Below the pieces are notes generated by a model that was given only the letters and a program-made list of their open reading frames with translations, was not told the DNA's origin and ran no database searches. Below are positions 15,546 through 24,216 of a stretch of DNA of 64,000 nt, piece by piece. Position numbers and translations under genes: made by a program. Within the stretch, counting starts at the first letter, position 1; the number at the start of each line of letters is the position of its first letter. The DNA is from Pseudomonadota bacterium. GTDB taxonomy: Bacteria; Pseudomonadota; Gammaproteobacteria; Steroidobacterales; Steroidobacteraceae. The stretch spans positions 1 to 64,000 of the forward strand of contig JAEWAF010000055.1 of the NCBI GenBank assembly GCA_023391815.1, read 5' to 3'.

Positions 15546-18500
15546 ATGAAGCTGTCCGAGCTGTCGGTCCGCCGCCCGGTCTTCGCGACCGTCATCAGTT
15601 TGCTGCTGATCATTTTCGGCCTTGTGTCGCTGCAGCGCCTGGCGGTGCGCGAATATCCCGACATCGATCGGCCCGTCGTTTCGATCACTACGACCTATAC
15701 CGGCGCCTCCTCGGCGGTCATCGAAACCAAGATCACGCAGGTCATCGAGGATTCGATCGCGGGCATCGAGGGCATTCTCAAAATCGAATCGGACAGCGAG
15801 GACGAGCGCTCGTCGGTGCGCATCGAGTTCGACGTGAATCGTGACATCGACGGCGCGACCAACGACGTGCGCGACCGTGTCGCGCGCGTGCTGGGCAACT
15901 TGCCGGAAGAGGCGGATCCGCCGGAGGTGCTGAAGGCCGACGCCAGCGCCGATCCCATCATGTATATCCTGCTCAGCTCCGAGAACATGTCGGTGCTGGA
16001 ACTCAACGACTATGCCGAGCGCAATCTGATCGATCGTCTGTCGACGGTGCCGGGCGTGGCGCGTGTCTCGATCAACGGCGGCGGGCGTTATTCCATGCGC
16101 GTGTGGCTCGATCGTCAGGCACTGGCGGCGCGCCAGCTCACGGTGACCGACATCGAAGACGCGCTCCGCCGCGAGAACGTCGAGCTCCCCGCCGGACGCA
16201 TCGAGTCGAAGACCCGCGAATTCACCTTGCGTACCCTGGTCGGGCTGCAGAGCGAACAGGACTTTCGCGATCTGGTGATTTCGCGCGGTAGCGACGGCCA
16301 CCTGATCCGTTTGGGCGAAGTGGCCAACGTGCAGCTGGCCGCCGAAAACGATCGATCCACCGCTCGCTTCGACGGCCAGTCCGGCGTGTCGATGGGCGTG
16401 GAAGCGCAGTCGAAAGCAAACACGCTGGACATCGTGCGTGGCGTGCGCGCCGAGATCGAAAAGTTGCAGGAGACGCTGCCTCGCGGCGCCAAGTTGCAGG
16501 TCGGCGTCGACAACGGTATCGCGATCGAAGCGGCGCTGCGTGAGGTCATCATCGCCGTCGTGTTCGCGCTCATCTCCGTGCTCGCGGTGATCTACGCGTT
16601 CCTCGGCAGCTTGCGCGCCACGCTGATTCCAGCGGTGACCATTCCCGTGTCCATCGTCGCGTCGTTCACGGTGATGTATGCGATGGGCTATTCAGTCAAC
16701 GTGCTGACGCTGCTCGGCCTGGTGCTCGCCATCGGACTGGTGGTGGACGACGCCATCGTCGTGCTCGAAAACGTGCATCGACGCACCGAGATGGGCGAGC
16801 CGCCGTTAGTGGCGTCGGTGACCGGCAGTCGCGAGATCGGCTTTGCGGTCATCGCCACGACGCTGACGCTCGCGGCCGTGTTCATTCCTATTTCGTTCTT
16901 GCCGGGCGACATCGGGCGCTTGTTCAGTGAGTTCGGCTTCACGCTCGCGGCATCCGTGCTGTTCTCGGCGTTGGTCGCGTTGACCCTGACACCGATGCTG
17001 GCCTCGAAGCTGCCCGAGTCCGAGATGCATCGGAATCGGTTCGCGCTGATGGTGGATCGTTTCTTTCGCAATCTCGCCGAAGTTTATGACGGGCGCCTGC
17101 GCTCGCTGATCCGCCGGCCCTGGCTGGTCATGGGCATGGTGGGCGCGTTGGTCGTGCTCGGTGCGTTGACGTTCCGGTCCGTGCCTTCCGAGTTCACGCC
17201 CGTTGCCGACGTGGGCCGCGTCAGCGTGACCATCGAAGCGCCGGAGGGCACGAGCTTCGATCATATGTATCAATATGCTCTGAAGCTCGAAGCGATTGCT
17301 CTCAAAGAGCAGCAAACGCATGGCGATATCGCGCACGTGCTGTTGCGCGTGCCGGGCGGCGGCGGTGGCGGTCCGGCGCGCACTGGCGATGTGAATTCGG
17401 CGCGCGTCGCGATGATGCTGGTCGACTGGCACGATCGCCAGCGATCGGCGGGGCAAATCGCCGACGCGGTGGTCAAAGAAGCGCAGAAAGCCATGCCCGG
17501 CGTGCGCGCCATGGCGAACCAGCAGGGCAGCCTGGGCCGACGCGGTTCGGGGCGTCCGTTCGAAGCCGTGCTGGGCGGCCCGGACTACGAAACGTTGGCG
17601 AAGTGGTCGAACAAGATGATGGATCTGGCCCGCGAGAATCCGGGCTTCCGCAATCTCGACGCCAGTTACAAAGAACGCAAACCGCAAATCCGCGTGTCGG
17701 TGGATCGGAGTCGTGCCGCGGAACTGGGCGTCTCCCTCGAAACGGTTGGCCGTACGCTCGAGACCGTGCTGGGCTCGCGCATCGTGACGACGTATGTCGA
17801 TCGCGGCCGTGAATATAACGTCATCCTGCAAGCGGCCGACGAGGCGCGTGAGACCATCACCGATCTCACGAACATTCGTGTGCGCTCGACGCGAGGGGAT
17901 ACGCTGGTTCCGCTCGCGAACGTCGTGCATCTCGAAGAGACGGCGGGCGCGGTGCAGCTGCCTCGTTTCAATCGTCTGCGGTCGGTGGAAGTTCGCGCCG
18001 ATCTCGCGCCGGGCTACACCATGGGCGAAGCGATCGAATGGTTCCAGCAGACGGCGGCGCGCGAGCTGCCGGAAGCAACCGTGATGTGGGACGGCGAGTC
18101 CGGCGAATACATGCGCGCCGGGCAGCAGATGTATCTCACCTTCTTCTTCGCACTGGCCATCGTGTTCCTGGTGCTCGCCGCGCAGTTCGAGAGCTTCGTG
18201 CATCCGGCCATCATCATGGTGACGGTGCCGCTGGCGTTGTTGGGCGCGGTGTTCGGACTGAAGCTGTATGGCGCGACCATCAACATCTTCAGCCAGATCG
18301 CAGTCATCATGCTCATCGGTATCGCGGCCAAGAACGGCGTGCTGATCGTCGAGTTCGCCAATCAGTTGCGCGATCAGGGCGTGGAGTTCATGGAAGCGGT
18401 TGTGAAAGCCGCCGAGACCCGCTTGCGCCCCGTGCTGATGACCAGCTTATGTACGGCGTTCGGCGCGTTGCCGTTATTGTTCGCGACCGGCGCCGGCTCC

Positions 18501-18707
18501 GAGCAGCGCATTCCCATCGGCATCGTCGTGTTCTACGGCACGATCGTTTCAGTGTTTCTAACGCTATTCGCCGTGCCTGCGGTGTATTCCGTGTTCGCGC
18601 GCCGGACCAAGTCGCCCGAGCACGTCAGCCGCGTCCTGGACAAAATGCTCGGCGAGCATACGCCGCCCAGTCAGCAGCACGGCGGCAGCTCACCCGCCGC
18701 GCATTAA
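15546..18707 (+). CDS. RND efflux pump, HAE1-type permease
   Basis: A 1053-residue proton-driven resistance-nodulation-division transporter with the twelve-helix AcrB/MexF architecture. LVVDDAIVVLENVHRR in helix 4 holds the paired aspartates of the proton relay; VRRPVFATVISLLLI opens helix 1; helices 7-12 begin near residue 855. An unusual glycine-rich stretch (VPGGGGGGPA, about residue 600) and RRGSGRP lie in the second periplasmic half. It starts 4 bp after the adaptor stop, so the two are co-translated. Its 3' end overlaps the TetR gene, read from the other strand, by 18 bp. Substrates unknown. Confidence 0.92.
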   Translation: MKLSELSVRRPVFATVISLLLIIFGLVSLQRLAVREYPDIDRPVVSITTTYTGASSAVIETKITQVIEDSIAGIEGILKIESDSEDERSSVRIEFDVNRDIDGATNDVRDRVARVLGNLPEEADPPEVLKADASADPIMYILLSSENMSVLELNDYAERNLIDRLSTVPGVARVSINGGGRYSMRVWLDRQALAARQLTVTDIEDALRRENVELPAGRIESKTREFTLRTLVGLQSEQDFRDLVISRGSDGHLIRLGEVANVQLAAENDRSTARFDGQSGVSMGVEAQSKANTLDIVRGVRAEIEKLQETLPRGAKLQVGVDNGIAIEAALREVIIAVVFALISVLAVIYAFLGSLRATLIPAVTIPVSIVASFTVMYAMGYSVNVLTLLGLVLAIGLVVDDAIVVLENVHRRTEMGEPPLVASVTGSREIGFAVIATTLTLAAVFIPISFLPGDIGRLFSEFGFTLAASVLFSALVALTLTPMLASKLPESEMHRNRFALMVDRFFRNLAEVYDGRLRSLIRRPWLVMGMVGALVVLGALTFRSVPSEFTPVADVGRVSVTIEAPEGTSFDHMYQYALKLEAIALKEQQTHGDIAHVLLRVPGGGGGGPARTGDVNSARVAMMLVDWHDRQRSAGQIADAVVKEAQKAMPGVRAMANQQGSLGRRGSGRPFEAVLGGPDYETLAKWSNKMMDLARENPGFRNLDASYKERKPQIRVSVDRSRAAELGVSLETVGRTLETVLGSRIVTTYVDRGREYNVILQAADEARETITDLTNIRVRSTRGDTLVPLANVVHLEETAGAVQLPRFNRLRSVEVRADLAPGYTMGEAIEWFQQTAARELPEATVMWDGESGEYMRAGQQMYLTFFFALAIVFLVLAAQFESFVHPAIIMVTVPLALLGAVFGLKLYGATINIFSQIAVIMLIGIAAKNGVLIVEFANQLRDQGVEFMEAVVKAAETRLRPVLMTSLCTAFGALPLLFATGAGSEQRIPIGIVVFYGTIVSVFLTLFAVPAVYSVFARRTKSPEHVSRVLDKMLGEHTPPSQQHGGSSPAAH

Positions 18708-19928
18708 GCCTTCGAACATGGGGCGCACGTGAATCTTCGCAACGTTCTGTTGCGTGACTCCGGGCGCCCACGCATGCACCTCGGCGGTGGCGTTGATCAT
18801 TGCCGTGAGCATTTGCGCGCCGATGTTCGTGTCGACGGCGCGCAACGATCCATCGGCGATGCCATCGGTGAGCACGAGCGAGATGCGGCCCGAGGTGCGG
18901 TCGAACTCGCTGAGCAAGCGTGAGCCGATCTCTTCCGGCACCGAGGTGAGCGCCGACGTTCGTAACAGCGGCGTCTTCCCGGAGAGCTGATATTCCGTCA
19001 GAGCGTTACAGGCGGAGAGCAGATGCTCGGCGCCATTCTTCGCGCCGTGGCCCGCGTCCTTGAGCGTTCGTTGCAGAATGTCCAGCGTGCGCTGGAAACA
19101 GGCCACGATCAGATCGTCCTTGTTCTCCAGATGATGATAGAACGCACCCTTGGTGAGATTCAGATGCTCGGAGATCTTCTGCACCGAGGCGCCGAGGTAC
19201 CCGCGCTCGTTCACCAGCAGCGTGGCGGCTTGCAAAAAAGTCTCGCGTGCGGCGTTGGTCTTGTCCTCGTTGACGGGTGTGATTTGCAACGACTTCGGGC
19301 GCCAGGATTTGCCCGGCGGCAAAATGCCGTTCTCCAGAATGTCCAGTGTGTGCTCGGCGAGACGGGAGTAGTCGTCGACGTGATAACGCGGGGTCCACAC
19401 CACCGACCAGGTGAGCTGCGATAACACCAACAGCGTCCGCGCGTTGTAATCGACGCGCTCGAGATTCTCCGGCATGCCCGGCTTTTGCAGGAGCGCGCGC
19501 AGATTCCGGAACATGCGAGTGAACGCTTCGCCGAGCTCCGGATGCTGAAGCGCACGAATGTCATTGAAGCCGGCAATGGCCTCTGCCTCGCCCGTCATCA
19601 CCGCGGCGCTGAACTCGAAGTAGGCGCGGACGAATGTTTCCAACGCCGCCCGGGCGGTCGGGGCATCCTGCGCCGTCGCGATCAATTGTTCGTAACGTTG
19701 AATGGAGCGCTGGTAAACCGTGGCCGCCAGCTCTTCCTTGCTCTTGAAGTAGTACATCACGGCCGGCGCGACCAGATCGAGCCGACGAGCCACGTCGGCC
19801 AGCGTCATTCCGCGCACGCCGCGACGATTCATGACTTCCACGGCGGCACGCACGATCGTTTCCCGCCGCTTGTGGAATTTCTCGGTGCTCGGCTTCTTGC
19901 CGTCGGGCTGCTTGATGAGTGTGGCCAT
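18690..19928 (-). CDS. Tandem two-domain TetR/AcrR regulator
   Basis: A 412-residue protein, about twice the usual TetR length. It holds two complete TetR units. The first DNA-binding domain (residues 20-68) contains MTLADVARRLDLVAPAVMYY followed by FKSKEEL. The second (residues 223-272) contains SVQKISEHLNLTKGAFYHHL followed by ENKDDL. Each is followed by a helical ligand domain. ATG 19928 is chosen because the 635-residue open frame upstream runs antisense through the MBL gene. Convergent with the RND pair (18-bp tail overlap) and divergent from the MBL-fold gene with a 90-bp gap, it could repress either. A single-chain pseudo-dimer is the simplest reading. Confidence 0.85.
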   Translation of the reverse strand: MATLIKQPDGKKPSTEKFHKRRETIVRAAVEVMNRRGVRGMTLADVARRLDLVAPAVMYYFKSKEELAATVYQRSIQRYEQLIATAQDAPTARAALETFVRAYFEFSAAVMTGEAEAIAGFNDIRALQHPELGEAFTRMFRNLRALLQKPGMPENLERVDYNARTLLVLSQLTWSVVWTPRYHVDDYSRLAEHTLDILENGILPPGKSWRPKSLQITPVNEDKTNAARETFLQAATLLVNERGYLGASVQKISEHLNLTKGAFYHHLENKDDLIVACFQRTLDILQRTLKDAGHGAKNGAEHLLSACNALTEYQLSGKTPLLRTSALTSVPEEIGSRLLSEFDRTSGRISLVLTDGIADGSLRAVDTNIGAQMLTAMINATAEVHAWAPGVTQQNVAKIHVRPMFEGLMRGG

Positions 19929-20018
19929 GAGCGTGCCGCGTGCGGGCGGTCGTGTTGTTGGCGAAAACCATAGCGAGATTGGCGAGGAATTGCGAGCCGT
20001 CCCAGCTATCATCCGCGC

Positions 20019-20972
20019 ATGAGCACATCCTCCGCCGAGTTCTGCCAACGTCTGGATGATGGCGTGTATGTCATCGACACCGGTTTCGTCCGGCCTCGTT
20101 TCGATGCGGCCTATCTCATCGTCGATGACGGCCGCGCCGCCTATATCGACACCGGACCGAACAACGCGGTGCCGAGATTGTTGGCCGCGCTGGCGTCGCT
20201 CGGGCTGGAACGCAGCGCTGTCGATTACGTGATACCGACGCACGTGCATCTGGATCACGCCGGCGGCGTGGGGTTGCTGATGAGTGAGTTGCCCAACGCG
20301 AAAATGTTGATCCACCCGCGCGGCGCTCGTCACTTGATCGATCCAACGGCGCTGATGGAAGGCGTACGCGCCGTGTACGGCATCGAAGTGGCCGATCGCG
20401 ATTACGGCGAGCTGGTGCCGGTGCCGGAACACAGAGTCATGGCTTCCAGCGAAGGCATGATCGTGAAGCTGGGCAAGCGGCCGCTGCGATTCATGGACAC
20501 GCCCGGTCATGCCAAGCATCACCACTGCATCTGGGACGAAGCCAGTCGCGGCTGGTTCACCGGCGATACCTTCGGCATCGCTTATCCCGAACTGCATACG
20601 CCGAACGGCCCGTACATCGTACCGGCCACGGCGCCGGTGCAGTTCGACCAGGAAGCCTTACATGAATCGGTCAAGCGGCTGCTGGCGGAACGGCCGGCGC
20701 GGATGTACCTGACGCACTTCGGTTCGGTGGCCGAGCCTGAACGCTTGGCCGTGCAGTTGCTTACTCAGGTGGACCAGATGGCTGCCGCGGCCCGCTCCCT
20801 GACACTCGTGCCGAACCGTCATGAACAGCTGAAGCGGGCGTTCGGCGAAATTTACATTGCCGAGCTGCGGCGGTCCGGGTCTACCGAGACGGAATCTTTC
20901 CTACGTGAAGTCCTCGCCACCGATATCGAGCTGAATGCCCAGGGGCTGGGTGCCTGGCTCAACAAACATTGA
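20019..20972 (+). CDS. Metallo-beta-lactamase-fold hydrolase
   Basis: A 317-residue MBL-superfamily enzyme. The dinuclear zinc motif is THVHLDHAGG (H75, H77, D79, H80), with the later ligand histidine in DTPGHAKHHH and the aspartate in WFTGDTFG. It is of the glyoxalase II/Zn-dependent hydrolase type, with a long C-terminal helical part. Cytosolic, since no signal is visible. It is divergent from the tandem TetR gene, which may control it. Confidence 0.85.
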   Translation: MSTSSAEFCQRLDDGVYVIDTGFVRPRFDAAYLIVDDGRAAYIDTGPNNAVPRLLAALASLGLERSAVDYVIPTHVHLDHAGGVGLLMSELPNAKMLIHPRGARHLIDPTALMEGVRAVYGIEVADRDYGELVPVPEHRVMASSEGMIVKLGKRPLRFMDTPGHAKHHHCIWDEASRGWFTGDTFGIAYPELHTPNGPYIVPATAPVQFDQEALHESVKRLLAERPARMYLTHFGSVAEPERLAVQLLTQVDQMAAAARSLTLVPNRHEQLKRAFGEIYIAELRRSGSTETESFLREVLATDIELNAQGLGAWLNKH

Positions 20973-21110
20973 GCGTGTAGGAAATGACTTTCGTGAGCGG
21001 CAATTCAGCATCCGCCTAAAGGAAACGGCGCCGGATTCGTGATCTATTGCACTGACCGTCGCAATGCGGCTCACGCATCCTGCGCACGCCACCCTTGCCC
21101 TGGATTCGAT

Positions 21111-21479
21111 ATGTCCGCAGAACTGATCCCCATTCTCGCCTTCATCTCAGGCGCCATGGTTGCCGCGATTTTCTCGTCGCTGACCGTCTCCCGCGCCGTC
21201 AAGGTTCAGCAGGAGATCCTGAAACGAGGCCAGGTCGCCCACGGCCGTATTCTGCACATCTGGCGTCCCAAGCTGCGTGGCGCGTTCGCTCGCATCTATT
21301 TCGAGTTCGAGCCGCACGGCACGGCCGACACCGTGCGCGGTTGTCATATCGACCGGCGTCCCGCCGACGAGCTGCGAGCTTCGTTGCCGGCGGTGGGCAC
21401 GACGGTGGCCGTGCGTTATCTGCCCGATCAGCCCAAGCAGGCGGTGATCGCTCGCCTGGTGTCCCGATTTACCGACTAA
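21111..21479 (+). CDS. Small membrane-anchored DUF3592-like protein
   Basis: A 122-residue protein with one N-terminal helix (LIPILAFISGAMVAAIFSSL) followed by a beta-rich domain carrying the pattern GQVAHGRIL...AFARIYFEFEPHG...VGTTVAVRYLPDQPKQAVI. That pattern is typical of DUF3592 proteins, whose function is unknown. ATG 21111 is preferred over the frame start at 21039, which would put a cysteine-rich stretch before the helix. Confidence 0.65.
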   Translation: MSAELIPILAFISGAMVAAIFSSLTVSRAVKVQQEILKRGQVAHGRILHIWRPKLRGAFARIYFEFEPHGTADTVRGCHIDRRPADELRASLPAVGTTVAVRYLPDQPKQAVIARLVSRFTD

Positions 21480-21560
21480 ATCCCTGAGCGCGACGGAACC
21501 AACGGTCGCGTCCCCTCATTTCGTCGTCGATAGTGGTTACGACGCCCGGAAGGAGGGTAT

Positions 21561-21827
21561 ATGGGTATCATCGTTTGGTTGATCGTCGGCGGCGTGTGCG
21601 GCTGGCTGGCCAGCATCATCATGCGCACCGATGCACAGCAAGGCATCTTGTTGAACGTGATCGTCGGTATCGTCGGCGCGTTGCTGGCGGGCTTCATCAT
21701 TTCGCCGATGGTGGGAGTCGGAACGATCAACGAAGGCATCTCGGTCGCAACCTTCCTGGTTTCGTTGCTGGGCGCGGTGATCCTGCTCGCGATCGTCAAT
21801 CTGTTCCGCCGCGGCAGCGTGCGCTGA
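21561..21827 (+). CDS. GlsB/YeaQ/YmgE-family stress membrane protein
   Basis: An 88-residue protein with three hydrophobic helices: MGIIVWLIVGGVCGWLAS, then IVGIVGALLAGFI, then LVSLLGAVILLAIVNLF. This is the transglycosylase-associated/YeaQ family of small envelope stress proteins. A very strong ribosome binding site (AAGGAGG) precedes the ATG, and a rho-independent terminator follows 25 bp after the stop, so it is probably an abundant monocistronic message. Confidence 0.9.
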   Translation: MGIIVWLIVGGVCGWLASIIMRTDAQQGILLNVIVGIVGALLAGFIISPMVGVGTINEGISVATFLVSLLGAVILLAIVNLFRRGSVR

Positions 21828-21852
21828 GCGCAGCTGAAGCCGGAATGAAAAA

Positions 21853-21880
21853 GGGCCGGACATTGTCCGGCCCTTTTTTT
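21853..21880 (+). terminator. Rho-independent terminator
   Basis: Perfect 9-bp stem GGGCCGGAC/GTCCGGCCC with an ATT loop, followed by seven T; AAAAA on the 5' side lets it also serve the convergent peptidase gene. Confidence 0.92.
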
Positions 21881-21899
21881 ATTTCCGTCTGAAGAACGC

Positions 21900-23948
21900 T
21901 TACTTGCCTCGATAGCGCTCGAACCACGCCAGGATGGCGCTGGCCTTGGCCGCCGACTGCGACGGCCGCGCGGTGAAGCCGCCGTGCGATGCGCCGGGCA
22001 CCTTCACCAATCCGGTCGGCACGCCCGCCAGCTGCAGCGCCTGGTAGTACTGCTCCGAGTCGCTCAGCGGCGTCCGGAAGTCCTGATCGCCCACGACTAC
22101 CAGAGTCGGCGTCTTGACCGAGCCCACCAGCGACAGCGGCGAACGCTCCCAATACCCCTGCGGATCTTCCCAAGGCGTCTTGCCGAACCAGTACTTGGTC
22201 ATGAACGCGGTGCCGTCCGTGGTCAGCACCAGGCTGGCCCAGTTGATCACCGGCTTTTGCGAAGCCGCCGCTTTGAAACGATGGGTCTTGCCGACGATCC
22301 ACGCCGTCAGCACGCCGCCGCCCGAGCCGCCGGTGACGAACAGATTGTCCGGATCGACGAAGCCCTGCGCGATCGCCGCGTCGACGCAGCTGATCAGATC
22401 GTCGTAGTCGTTGCCCGGATATTTGTGATGAATCAGGTTCGCGAACTCATCGCCGTAAGACGTCGAGCCGCGCGGATTGGTGTACAGCACGACATAGCCC
22501 GCCGCCGCATACAGCTGATTGTCCGTCGAGAACACCGGGCCGTAAGCCGAGAACGGTCCGCCGTGGATTTCCAGGATCAGCGGATATTTCTTGTTGCGAT
22601 CGAAGTTCGGCGGCAACACCAGCCAGGCGTCGATGGGGCGCTGATCGAACGAGGACTTCACGTCCAGGTGCTGCACCTGGCCGAGCGTCTTGCCGGCCAG
22701 CAGACCTTCATTCAGGGCCGTGAGTTGTTTGGTACGACCGCCCCGTGAAATGGAAACATCGGACGGCCGGGTGCCGGTGCCACTGGTGAATGCGACCGTG
22801 CCGTCGTTCGCGACCGTGAAAGCGCCGCCGGTGTAAGGACGGTCGAGCGACGAGCCGCTCAATCCTTGCGTCACCGGTGTGAGCTTGCCGTTGAGCGCCA
22901 CGCGCGCGACCTTGGTTACGGCGTGATCGTCGTAGCGGATATAAAGATTGCGACCATCCGGCGCCCACTGGACGTCGTCGATGGAGCGATCCAGCGAAGC
23001 GGTCAGCGAGCGCGGATTGCTGCCGTCGGCATTCATCACGTACAGCTCGACGTTCTGATAGCCCATGAACTTGTCTTCGAAGCTCAGATAAGCAATGGTC
23101 TTGCCGTCCGGCGAAACACGCGGCGAGCCGTCCGGGCCGGGACGCTTGGTGAGCTGAGTCAGCTCGCCATCGGCGACGGAGATGCGGTACAGCTCGGTGT
23201 TCAACGGCTCGCGACGCCAGTTCTCGTTGCGATTGCCGGTGGCAACGATGTAGCTGCCGTCCGGTGCCCAGGAGAGATCGCCGCCTTCGTTGAACGCGCC
23301 GAACGTCAGTTGGCGAGGGGTGCCGCCATCGGCCGCGACCACGTAGACATGCGTGTAGCCGGGCTTCAAATAGCCGGCGCCGTCGGCGCGGTAGGTGATG
23401 TCGGTGATCACTTCCAGCGGCGGCGCCCATTGCGCGTTCTCCGGCTTCGGCGGCGCTTCGCCCAAGGGCTTCTTCTCGTCCGGCGCGAACATGGTGAACG
23501 CGATCCACTTGCCGTCGGGCGACCAGGTCAGCGAGTCCGGCGCATCGAGCAGCTCGGCGAGCTTGGCCGTCTGGCCGGTTTGCATCCAACGCACGAACAG
23601 CTGCGGCCGGCCGTCTTCGGCGCTGGAGACATAGGCCAGCCGATCGCCTTTCGGCGACCAGCGCGGCGAGCTGTGCGAGCCGGCGCCGGCGACCAGCGGC
23701 GTCTGCGTGCCGCTCTCGGTGTCGGCCAGCCAGATCGAAGTGCGGCCCCGATCGGTCATGATGTCGAACGAACGCCGCGCGTAGGCGACGGCGCGGCCGT
23801 CGGGGCGAATCTGCGGATCGCTGGCGTACTGCAGGCCGAACAGGTCGCGTCCCTGGAAGATCTTGTTGGGCGCATCCGGTGGATCCGCGAGCGTGGTGGT
23901 CAGCGGAGCGGCGGTCGCCAGGAGCGCCACGAGCAGCCTCAATTGCAT
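21900..23948 (-). CDS. Secreted S9-family prolyl oligopeptidase / acylaminoacyl peptidase
   Basis: A 682-residue serine peptidase. A signal peptide (cleavage near TTTLADPP, residue 21) is followed by a seven-bladed WD40-like propeller with repeated SPDG/APDG turns (SWAPDGSY, RVSPDGKT, QWAPDGRN) and a C-terminal alpha/beta-hydrolase domain. Triad: S542 in GGSGGGVL, D621 or D623 in VGDQDFRTP, H655 in GASHGG. It cleaves short peptides, probably in the periplasm. It is convergent with the GlsB-type gene and shares its terminator. Confidence 0.92.
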   Translation of the reverse strand: MQLRLLVALLATAAPLTTTLADPPDAPNKIFQGRDLFGLQYASDPQIRPDGRAVAYARRSFDIMTDRGRTSIWLADTESGTQTPLVAGAGSHSSPRWSPKGDRLAYVSSAEDGRPQLFVRWMQTGQTAKLAELLDAPDSLTWSPDGKWIAFTMFAPDEKKPLGEAPPKPENAQWAPPLEVITDITYRADGAGYLKPGYTHVYVVAADGGTPRQLTFGAFNEGGDLSWAPDGSYIVATGNRNENWRREPLNTELYRISVADGELTQLTKRPGPDGSPRVSPDGKTIAYLSFEDKFMGYQNVELYVMNADGSNPRSLTASLDRSIDDVQWAPDGRNLYIRYDDHAVTKVARVALNGKLTPVTQGLSGSSLDRPYTGGAFTVANDGTVAFTSGTGTRPSDVSISRGGRTKQLTALNEGLLAGKTLGQVQHLDVKSSFDQRPIDAWLVLPPNFDRNKKYPLILEIHGGPFSAYGPVFSTDNQLYAAAGYVVLYTNPRGSTSYGDEFANLIHHKYPGNDYDDLISCVDAAIAQGFVDPDNLFVTGGSGGGVLTAWIVGKTHRFKAAASQKPVINWASLVLTTDGTAFMTKYWFGKTPWEDPQGYWERSPLSLVGSVKTPTLVVVGDQDFRTPLSDSEQYYQALQLAGVPTGLVKVPGASHGGFTARPSQSAAKASAILAWFERYRGK

Positions 23949-24216
23949 ACATCCCTCTGTCGGTGCGGGAAAAACGGGCCGGTACGCTAGCGTCCCCGGC
24001 GATGAGCGTCCAGTCTGGATAAAACATCCCGGCAGTTATTGCGACAGTAATGACCAGTCCACCTCGGGTGAGCCGGTGGCAAGAGGCTCGCCTGTCGCCC
24101 GCTCGCGGGAACATCGTGGCAGGATGCCCGAGGCCAAGTTTTAATTGGCCTTTCACGGAATGAAACCGGAGCTCGGCGGGGCACGAACTCCCGCCTTGGA
24201 ATGGGAGGAAGGGCCG

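Noticed and set aside
18733..18755. CGCAAC...GTTGCG inverted repeat resembling the operator
   Set aside because: It lies inside TetR coding sequence and has arms and spacing unlike the TTGC-N7-GCAA sites.
19929..20597. N-terminal extension of the tandem TetR frame (to 635 residues)
   Set aside because: It runs antisense through the MBL-fold gene and has no TetR-like sequence; a clean start exists at 19928.
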